From the NCBI GenBank assembly GCA_022866185.1, contig JALHUG010000293.1:1-9246 (forward strand): a stretch of DNA of 9,246 bases, given 5' to 3'. The notes beneath the pieces are model-generated. The model made no database searches and was not told where the DNA came from. It saw only the letters and a list, made by a program, of their open reading frames with translations. Of this stretch, positions 4,507 to 9,246 are shown piece by piece. A program made the translations under genes and the position numbers. This stretch comes from Dehalococcoidia bacterium (lineage in GTDB: Bacteria; Chloroflexota; Dehalococcoidia; SM23-28-2). Each line of letters starts with the position of its first letter. Position 1 is the first letter of the stretch.

Positions 4507-5880
4507 ATGTTCAGCCAATCGTCTAGCTCCGCTCGCACCGTCGCCATCCTCACCCTGGGCTGCAAGCTCAACCAGGCCGACTCCCAGGCCCTGGCCCGCG
4601 AGCTTCTCGCCCACGGCTGCCAGGTCATCGATCGGCCGGCGCCCGCCGACGCCCTGATCATCAACGCCTGCTCCGTCACCCACGTGGCCGACCGCAAGTC
4701 GCGCCACTTGGTGCGCCTGGCCCGACGCCTGGCCCCCGAGGCCACCGTCGTCCTCACCGGCTGCTATGAGCAAAACGGCAGCGGCCATGACTTGGCCCAG
4801 CGTTTGGGGGCCGACTGGCTGGTCGCCAACGCCGACAAGCCAGGCATCGCTCAGCGCCTTCTCCGCCACTGGCAGGAGCAAGGCGGCCTCGGCCCCGGCC
4901 GTAAGGCCATCGAGCCCAGCGACGGCCTGCGCACCCGCGCCTTCGTCAAGGTTCAGGAGGGGTGCAACGAGGTCTGCGCCTTCTGCATCGTCCCGCGCAC
5001 CCGCGGCCGCGAGCGGAGCGTGCCGATCGGGGAGGTGGTCGCCGAGGTGCTGGCCCGCCAGGCAGCGGGGGTGAAGGAGGTGGTCCTGACGGGCACCCAG
5101 GTGGGCAACTACGGCCGTGACCTCGGCCTGTGCCAGGGCCCAAGGGAGCTGCTGGTTGCCCTCCTGACCGAAACCACCATCCCCCGCCTGCGCCTCTCCT
5201 CCCTCCAAGCCCAGGACATCAGCGAGAGCCTTCTGCGCCTGTGGCAGAACCGCCGCCTCTGCCCTCACTTCCACCTCCCTCTCCAGAGCGGCAGCGACCA
5301 CATCCTGGCCGCCATGCGCCGTCGCTACACGGTCGACCAGTTCCGCCAGGCCGTCGCCCTCATTCGGCGATGGCTGCCCGACGTGGCCGTCACCACCGAC
5401 GTCATTGTTGGCTTCCCGGGCGAGGGGGACGACGACTTCCAGCGCACTCACGACCTCTGCCAGGAGCTGGCCTTCGCCGCCATCCACGTGTTCCCCTACT
5501 CGCGACGGCCGGGCACACTGGCCGCCCTCGCCAAGGAGCAGGTGCCCGACGCCGTCAAGCGCCAGCGCCTGGAGCGAATGCTGGAGCTGGCGCGCACTTC
5601 CGCCGATGCCTTCCGTGCCCGCTTCCGCGGGCGAACGCTGGATGTTCTGTGGGAGGAGGCCAGGGCGCTGCTGGATGGCCAACCGCCCCTATGGCGGGGG
5701 TTGACCGACAACTACCTGCGCGTCTACACTTCGGCCAGAGACGGCTCGGCGTCTGGGCGCTGTCCTGGCTTTGATCTGACCAATCGGCTCCTGCCCGCTC
5801 GCCTGGGCCAGCCGCTGGGCGATGGGCTGTGGGGAGAGCTTGAGCCAGCAGATGATGCGTCGCCGGTCAGGGTGGATTGA
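4507..5880 (+). CDS. mtaB: MtaB-like tRNA methylthiotransferase (radical SAM)
   Basis: A 457-residue cytosolic radical-SAM enzyme of the MiaB/MtaB/RimO family. MtaB adds a methylthio group to threonylcarbamoyladenosine 37 in tRNAs reading ANN codons. The N-terminal domain holds the three cysteines of the auxiliary iron-sulfur cluster: C19 in TLGCKLNQ, C55 in NACSVT and C86 in TGCYEQ. The radical-SAM cluster motif is EGCNEVCAFC (C153, C157, C160). Further family segments are VLTGTQVGNYG (193-203), HLPLQSGSD (256-264), TDVIVGFPGE (297-306) and a C-terminal TRAM-like RNA-binding region (about 375-447). The TLGCKLNQ start and the EGC-x3-C-x2-C-IVPRTRGRERS context fit the MtaB branch better than MiaB or RimO. 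An in-frame GTG at 4483 would add eight residues, but ATG 4507 has AGGGTGGG at 4489-4496. The gene is first in a four-gene same-strand run. Confidence 0.92.
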   Translation: MFSQSSSSARTVAILTLGCKLNQADSQALARELLAHGCQVIDRPAPADALIINACSVTHVADRKSRHLVRLARRLAPEATVVLTGCYEQNGSGHDLAQRLGADWLVANADKPGIAQRLLRHWQEQGGLGPGRKAIEPSDGLRTRAFVKVQEGCNEVCAFCIVPRTRGRERSVPIGEVVAEVLARQAAGVKEVVLTGTQVGNYGRDLGLCQGPRELLVALLTETTIPRLRLSSLQAQDISESLLRLWQNRRLCPHFHLPLQSGSDHILAAMRRRYTVDQFRQAVALIRRWLPDVAVTTDVIVGFPGEGDDDFQRTHDLCQELAFAAIHVFPYSRRPGTLAALAKEQVPDAVKRQRLERMLELARTSADAFRARFRGRTLDVLWEEARALLDGQPPLWRGLTDNYLRVYTSARDGSASGRCPGFDLTNRLLPARLGQPLGDGLWGELEPADDASPVRVD

Positions 5881-5892
5881 GGGGTAAGTAGC

Positions 5893-6468
5893 GTGGATGC
5901 CTTCAACCGCGGCCTCATTGTGACTGTGGCGGCCATCGTGGTCATCCTCACGGCCGTGGTCATCCTGCTGACCTGGGCTGCCGACACTGAGAGCATCGAC
6001 CGCCTGGGCGACTTCGTCCGCTACCTGAACGACCACACCGACAATGCCTCCAAGATCATCATCACCCTGGGTGCTCTGTCCCTGGTCGTCCTCTGCCTCA
6101 TCGCCATCGTGGCCGAGCTGGCGCCGGCGGAGCCGAGCGCCGACATCCGCCTGGAGGGGGTGACAGGCGCCAACGCTATCCTGTCCGCCGAGGCCATCAA
6201 CCAGCGCATCGAGCAGGAGGTGATGGCCCTGCCTCAGGTCAAAGAGTCCAAGGCCTCGGTGACCGCCCGCGATAGAGGGCTGGCAGTGGCCTTGAACCTG
6301 GTCCTGGGCCCTGACGCCAACGTGCCCGAGACGACCGAAGCGGCCTGTCGGGTGACCCAGGAGATCATCGAGCAGAAGATAGGCGTCGTCCTGATTGGCC
6401 TGCCCACCGTTCAGATAACGTTCAGTTCGCCCGAGGGTGGGCCTGCGCCTGCTCCAGAGGGCGAGTAA
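5893..6468 (+). CDS. AmaP-like alkaline shock response membrane anchor protein
   Basis: A 191-residue protein with two N-terminal transmembrane helices (about 8-29 and 54-76) separated by a polar loop, then a cytoplasmic domain of about 105 residues. That domain resembles the Asp23/AmaP fold: AINQRIEQEV with the following LPQV segment, a VTARDRGLAVALNLVL strand pair and a VTQEIIEQKIGV helix. In Gram-positive bacteria AmaP tethers Asp23 to the membrane and the system is tied to cell-envelope stress; no Asp23 gene is seen here. It starts with GTG at 5893 behind GAGGGGT (5879-5885) and lies 12 bases after mtaB, so the two are very probably co-transcribed. The C-terminus is a proline/glycine/glutamate tail. 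Family assignment is by layout and motif resemblance and is moderately sure. Confidence 0.75.
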   Translation: MDAFNRGLIVTVAAIVVILTAVVILLTWAADTESIDRLGDFVRYLNDHTDNASKIIITLGALSLVVLCLIAIVAELAPAEPSADIRLEGVTGANAILSAEAINQRIEQEVMALPQVKESKASVTARDRGLAVALNLVLGPDANVPETTEAACRVTQEIIEQKIGVVLIGLPTVQITFSSPEGGPAPAPEGE

Positions 6469-6491
6469 TAGGCGCCCAGGCCGCCATCGCC

Positions 6492-7046
6492 ATGAATGAC
6501 CTGCCGTCGCCCTCGCCCTCTGAGCTGAAGGCTATCGTTGAGAGCATCCTCTTCGTGGCGGAAGAGCCCCTGGACATGAATATGCTGGCCCGCTCTCTGG
6601 GGGTGAACCTCCAGATGGTGACCGAAGCGGTAGACGCCCTCAACGAAGAGTGCCGTCAGCGGGGCGTCCGCCTTCAGCGCACGGGCAGCGCCGTGCAGAT
6701 GGTCACCGCTCCTGAGGTAGCTATCTACGTCGAGCGATTCCTGGGCCTGGATGAGGACCGTAGCCTGTCCCAGGCTGCCCTGGAGACCCTGGCCATCATC
6801 GCCTACAAGCAGCCCATAACCCGAACGACCATCGAGGCCATCCGCGGCGTCAACTGCGAGCGGGCCATCGACTCCCTCAGGGCGCGAGGGCTCATCGCCG
6901 AGGTTGGGCGGACCCAGGCCCAGGGCCGCCCCTACCTCTTCGGCACCACATTCCGTTTCCTGGAGTACTTCGGCCTGGAGAAACCGGACGACCTGCCTCC
7001 TTTGCGGGAGGCAGAAGACGAATCAGAAGAAGCATCAGAAGACTAG
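6492..7046 (+). CDS. scpB: Segregation and condensation protein B
   Basis: A 184-residue ScpB, the winged-helix kleisin-interacting subunit of the SMC-ScpA-ScpB condensin that organises and segregates chromosomes. The first winged-helix domain spans about 9-80 and begins LKAIVESILFVAEEPL, a typical ScpB start. The second spans about 92-160 and contains the hallmark ALETLAIIAYKQPITR, then IEAIRGVNCERAIDSL and GRPYLFGTTFRFLEYFGL. The last 20 residues are acidic and probably disordered. Length is normal for the family. No scpA precedes it, which in many genomes is adjacent, so ScpA must be encoded elsewhere. The ATG at 6492 has no good Shine-Dalgarno. The gene lies 23 bases after the amaP-like gene and 1 base before the DUF503 gene, so the latter is probably translated by coupling. 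Confidence 0.95.
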   Translation: MNDLPSPSPSELKAIVESILFVAEEPLDMNMLARSLGVNLQMVTEAVDALNEECRQRGVRLQRTGSAVQMVTAPEVAIYVERFLGLDEDRSLSQAALETLAIIAYKQPITRTTIEAIRGVNCERAIDSLRARGLIAEVGRTQAQGRPYLFGTTFRFLEYFGLEKPDDLPPLREAEDESEEASED

Positions 7047-7047
7047 C

Positions 7048-7347
7048 ATGACCATAGGGCTCTGCCGCGTCCAGCTGCACCTGCCCGAAAGCCAGTCCCT
7101 GAAAGACAAACGGCAGGTCATAAAGTCCCTCATCACCCGCATCCACAACCGCTTCAACGTCTCGGCGGCCGAGATCGACGAGCACGACCTCTGGCAGATG
7201 ACATCCATCGGCATTAGCTGCGTTAGCACCAGCGGCCAGCACGCGCACCAGGTCCTCTCCAACGTGGTGGGCTTCATCCGGAGAGATCGCCTGGACGCCG
7301 AGCTCGTCGACTACGAGATCGAGATCATCCAGGCCCTGGGCAACTGA
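7048..7347 (+). CDS. DUF503 family protein (YlxP-like)
   Basis: A 99-residue protein of the DUF503 family (B. subtilis YlxP). Recognisable segments are MTIGLCRVQLHLPESQSLKD, KRQVIKSLITRIHNRFNVS, AEIDEHDLWQ and the conserved middle strand SIGISCVST. The family has a small ferredoxin-like alpha/beta fold; in many genomes ylxP sits near rbfA and infB and a link to ribosome maturation has been proposed, but the function is not established. ATG 7048 lies one base after the scpB stop, with no clear Shine-Dalgarno, so translational coupling is likely. It is the last gene of the plus-strand cluster; a repeat-rich intergenic region follows and no clear hairpin terminator is seen directly after the stop. 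Confidence 0.9.
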   Translation: MTIGLCRVQLHLPESQSLKDKRQVIKSLITRIHNRFNVSAAEIDEHDLWQMTSIGISCVSTSGQHAHQVLSNVVGFIRRDRLDAELVDYEIEIIQALGN

Positions 7348-7401
7348 GACCCCCACCTAGGCCGTTCTGTTACCGAGTTGCAGCGACACGCGGGCTCAGT
7401 A

Positions 7402-7535
7402 TGCCGCTCATGGTGAGCCTGTCGAACCATGAGCCCCTCGCTCGCCCTTCGACAGGCTCAGGGTGAGCGGAAGGAAGCAGGCTCAGGGTGACAGCATGGC
7501 CCCGCGTCATTCTGAGCAAAGCGAAGAATCTCAGC
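7402..7535. repeat. Dispersed palindromic repeat cluster (FFALLRMT / PEPVEG type)
   Basis: The 266 bases between the DUF503 gene and the convergent HTH gene hold no gene. TGAGCCTGTCGAA (7414-7426) is a perfect 13-bp inverted copy of TTCGACAGGCTCA (7448-7460). CAGGCTCAGGGTGA occurs twice, at 7453-7466 and 7478-7491. A further unit, GTCATTCTGAGC and following bases to AAGAATCTC, spans 7506-7532. From general knowledge, these strings recur at many loci in Chloroflexota and other bacterial genomes and give rise to false translations such as FFALLRMT, HPEPVEG and WFDRLTM, all of which appear on the minus strand here. No transposase is present, so it behaves as a non-autonomous or REP-like element. 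Confidence 0.8.
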
Positions 7536-7552
7536 GGCGATGCAGGTAGAAC

Positions 7553-7576
7553 GGCAAGGCTTGCCCTGGGCAGGGC
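7553..7576. repeat. Two adjoining short palindromes downstream of both convergent genes
   Basis: GGCAAG-G-CTTGCC (7553-7565) is directly followed by and overlaps GCCCTG-GG-CAGGGC (7563-7576). They lie 37 bases downstream of the HTH-PASTA stop on the minus strand and could form hairpins on either strand, but no T tract follows on either side. They may be the end of the dispersed repeat cluster or a bidirectional terminator. Confidence 0.4.
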
Positions 7577-7613
7577 GAAGGGATGCGGCTCCACATCCTG
7601 GAGACAGCGTGGG

Positions 7614-8330
7614 CTAGGGGCCCTGGCTTACCTCCAGGATCACTACCTGGCCGGGGTCGATGGTGCTGCCGGGCGCGAGGCTCTGGCGAACGATGTGGCC
7701 CACGGGTATCTCGGCGCTGCTCACCTCCACCGCCAGATAGCTCAGGCCCATGCCGCGCAGGGTAGCTCCTGCCTCAGCCAGGGACCGCGCCCGCACGTCG
7801 GGCAGGGCTCCAGCAGGGATCTCCGGGGAGAGCGGCGGCGGCGTCGCGGTCACGGTCGGGGCCGCTACATGCGCCTGCCCTGACGGCACTGCGGCCGTCT
7901 CAGAGGTGGCGGTCTGGAAGCCGAAGAGGGACTGGTTGCTGCCCTCTTCCTGTCCCCCTAGGCTGTATAGCAGAGCCACGATGAGGACGAGCACACCAAC
8001 GACGGCGCCCGTCAGCAGACCGCTGCTGGGCCAGGTGCGGGGTCTCGTCATCTTGGGCCAGGGCTGAAGGACCGGCTCCTCTACATAGCCCACGGGGAAA
8101 AGAGGGAGGAGGTTGGCCGGCTCGAGGCCCAGGTAGCGGGCGTAGGTGCGCAGGAAACCGCGAGCGTAGACCGGCGCTGGCAGAAGGCCGAAGTTTTCGT
8201 TCTCTAGGGCTTGCAGGTAGCGGCGCGAGATACGGATATCCCGCTCCACTTCTTCCAACGTCAGCCCCCGGGCCTGACGCGCTCGCTGCAGCATCTCGCC
8301 CAGAGGGGTTATCAGCGAATCAGGACACAC
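7614..8330 (-). CDS. RodZ-like HTH-membrane protein with PASTA domain
   Basis: A 238-residue bitopic membrane protein. Residues about 9-78 form a RodZ-type helix-turn-helix domain: LGEMLQRARQARGLTLEEVE, DIRISRRYLQALENENF, PAPVYARGFLRTYARYLGL. A basic/proline segment leads to one transmembrane helix (about 104-124). A threonine/proline-rich linker (about 138-172) follows, then a PASTA domain (about 175-236) with LPDV at its start, a middle GMGL turn, VRQSLAPGSTIDPG and a final ILEVSQGP strand. PASTA domains bind peptidoglycan or muropeptides, and RodZ HTH domains bind MreB on the cytoplasmic side, so a cell-shape or wall-sensing role is likely. Classical RodZ has a DUF4115 domain where the PASTA is found here. 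The start is GTG, 5 bases after the -10 hexamer, so the message is probably leaderless; the next in-frame ATG would lose conserved LGE. Downstream of ileS on the same strand but with its own promoter. Confidence 0.85.
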   Translation of the reverse strand: MCPDSLITPLGEMLQRARQARGLTLEEVERDIRISRRYLQALENENFGLLPAPVYARGFLRTYARYLGLEPANLLPLFPVGYVEEPVLQPWPKMTRPRTWPSSGLLTGAVVGVLVLIVALLYSLGGQEEGSNQSLFGFQTATSETAAVPSGQAHVAAPTVTATPPPLSPEIPAGALPDVRARSLAEAGATLRGMGLSYLAVEVSSAEIPVGHIVRQSLAPGSTIDPGQVVILEVSQGP

Positions 8331-8335
8331 GGCTG

Positions 8336-8364
8336 ACTATAAATGCACTAATGGGTAACGTCAA
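8336..8364 (-). promoter_or_regulatory. Promoter of the HTH-PASTA gene, likely leaderless
   Basis: On the minus strand TTGACG (8364-8359), 17-bp spacer, TATAGT (8341-8336, 5 of 6). The GTG start codon begins 6 bases after the -10 hexamer, where transcription is expected to start. Confidence 0.75.
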
Positions 8365-8405
8365 CCCCTGCCTATACTGGCCGCCAAGGGAACTTTTCGA
8401 TGAGC

Positions 8406-9246
8406 TTAGCACTGTCGCTCCACCGCCAACGTGATCGCCTGCCCAGCGATCTTCTGCTCCTCCGCGTAGGCGCCGGCCGGCGGCGGCCCCGCCACCAACT
8501 CCCGCGATAGCGTCTCCTGGCGAACGTAGTCGCCGTGCTTCTCCATGATGCGGCAGAGATCATCGCTTCCCTGATAGTAGGTGACTATGCGGTCGGCGAT
8601 ATCGAAGCCGGCGTTCTTGCGCATCGTCTGGAGGCGGTGCACCAGCTCGCGCGCCAGCCCCTCGTCGGCCAGAGCGGGGGTGACGGTGGTGACCAGGGCG
8701 ATGGCATAGCCGCCTTCCGCGGCAAGGGCAGTGTCCTCACGCTGGAGCTCTGCCTCATCGCCCACCAGGGTCAGCTCCTTGGCGTTCAGCTCGTCCAGAA
8801 TCTGCGGCGCCAGGCGCTCCAGCGCTTGGCTTTCCGCCGCGTAGCGCGGCTTGACCAGCACCCTCTGAAGGGGCTGGCGCACCTTGATCCCCGCCTTGCT
8901 GCGGGCATTGCGGCCCAGGCTGGCGATGCGCATCACCAGGCGCGTGTCCTCCATGAGCTGCTCGTCCACCAGCGACATGTCGGCCCGGGGCCAGAGGGCC
9001 AGGTGGACGCTCTCCGCCTCCTCGGGGAACCAACTGCACACCAGGTTCTGGTACATCTCCTCGGCCACGAAGGGCGTGAAGGGGGCCAGCAGCTTGGCCA
9101 ACGTCACCAGGCAGGTGTAGAGCGTCTGGTAGGCGGCCAGCTTGTCAGCGTCGCTCTCGCTCTTCCAGAAGCGACGGCGACTGCGCCGCACGTACCAGTT
9201 GGACAGGTCATCCACGAAGGCCTGGATGGCCCGCCCAGCATCGGTG
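8406..9246 (-). CDS. ileS: Isoleucyl-tRNA synthetase, C-terminal part (partial)
   Basis: The last 279 codons of IleS are present; the 5' part lies beyond the window end, and the visible codons run in frame to the edge. The cytosolic enzyme charges tRNA-Ile. The visible portion begins in the anticodon-binding helical domain (DLSNWYVRRSRRRFWKSE, then LLAPFTPFVAEEMYQNL with the usual WP-containing segment ALWP) and continues through NARSKAGIKVRQPLQ into the C-terminal region with LADEGLARELVHRLQTMRKN and AGFDIADRI. The latter resembles the C-terminal DUF5915 module of type-2 (eukaryotic-like, often mupirocin-insensitive) bacterial and archaeal IleS; no C-terminal zinc-finger cysteines of the type-1 enzyme are present. 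The HIGH and KMSKS motifs are off the window. It ends with TAA at 8408-8406 and lies 75 bases upstream of the HTH-PASTA gene, with an intervening promoter. Confidence 0.93.
   Translation of the reverse strand, partial: TDAGRAIQAFVDDLSNWYVRRSRRRFWKSESDADKLAAYQTLYTCLVTLAKLLAPFTPFVAEEMYQNLVCSWFPEEAESVHLALWPRADMSLVDEQLMEDTRLVMRIASLGRNARSKAGIKVRQPLQRVLVKPRYAAESQALERLAPQILDELNAKELTLVGDEAELQREDTALAAEGGYAIALVTTVTPALADEGLARELVHRLQTMRKNAGFDIADRIVTYYQGSDDLCRIMEKHGDYVRQETLSRELVAGPPPAGAYAEEQKIAGQAITLAVERQC

Noticed and set aside
4420..5682. Long minus-strand open frame of 420 codons
   Set aside because: It lies antisense to the clear radical-SAM methylthiotransferase gene and shows no family motif; such long antisense frames are expected from GC-rich third positions.
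7414..7491. CRISPR array
   Set aside because: The repeated strings are few, uneven in spacing and orientation, and match a dispersed palindromic repeat rather than a repeat-spacer array; no cas genes are present.
7370..7594. Minus-strand 74-codon frame reading FFALLRMT and HPEPVEG
   Set aside because: These peptides are well-known false translations of a dispersed DNA repeat, not protein-coding sequence.

Overview
The window is GC-rich bacterial DNA with tightly packed housekeeping and accessory genes. Together, an AmaP-like Asp23-family membrane anchor, an unlinked scpB, a DUF503 gene, a type-2 IleS, Gram-positive-type LexA boxes (GAAC-N4-GTTC) and a dispersed repeat of the 'TTCGACAGGCTCAGGGTGA / GTCATTCTGAGC' kind suggest a Chloroflexota (Dehalococcoidia-like) genome. 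This placement is inference from gene content; no marker gene in the window was compared with a database.

Layout from left to right. (1) Plus strand: the last codons of a zincin-type metallopeptidase (HELGH motif), followed by a small four-helix membrane protein. (2) Minus strand, 537-2244: a two-gene unit of glycerate 2-kinase followed by a class II (fuculose-phosphate-like) aldolase. The end of the aldolase gene overlaps the end of the membrane-protein gene tail to tail. (3) Plus strand, 2364-2679: a very compact, apparently SOS-controlled operon. A TTGACA/TATCCT promoter carries one LexA-type box in its 17-bp spacer and a second box just after the start site. It drives a 36-residue, seven-cysteine zinc-ribbon protein that matches the C-terminal tail pattern of class II (B12-dependent) ribonucleotide reductase, then a 33-residue single-helix membrane protein. 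A GC-rich hairpin with a short T tract overlaps the last stop codon. This is the most interesting part of the window. (4) Plus strand, 2817-4379: a secreted, probably lipid-anchored trypsin-like (HtrA/S1C-type) protease with its own strong promoter and a duplicated C-terminal domain. (5) Plus strand, 4507-7347: mtaB-like tRNA methylthiotransferase, amaP-like membrane protein, scpB and a DUF503 protein, closely spaced and probably co-transcribed. (6) 7348-7613: an intergenic region holding copies of a dispersed palindromic repeat. (7) Minus strand: a RodZ-like HTH-membrane protein carrying a PASTA domain, and upstream of it the C-terminal third or so of isoleucyl-tRNA synthetase, which runs off the window.

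Functionally, the right half contains translation and chromosome-maintenance genes (mtaB, scpB, ileS) and cell-envelope genes (amaP-like, HTH-PASTA). The left half is a sugar-acid/aldehyde metabolic pair. The SOS operon in the middle suggests a small DNA-damage response module that links nucleotide reduction chemistry (the zinc-ribbon tail) with a membrane micropeptide. That link is a hypothesis drawn from promoter, motif and layout, not from a known system.
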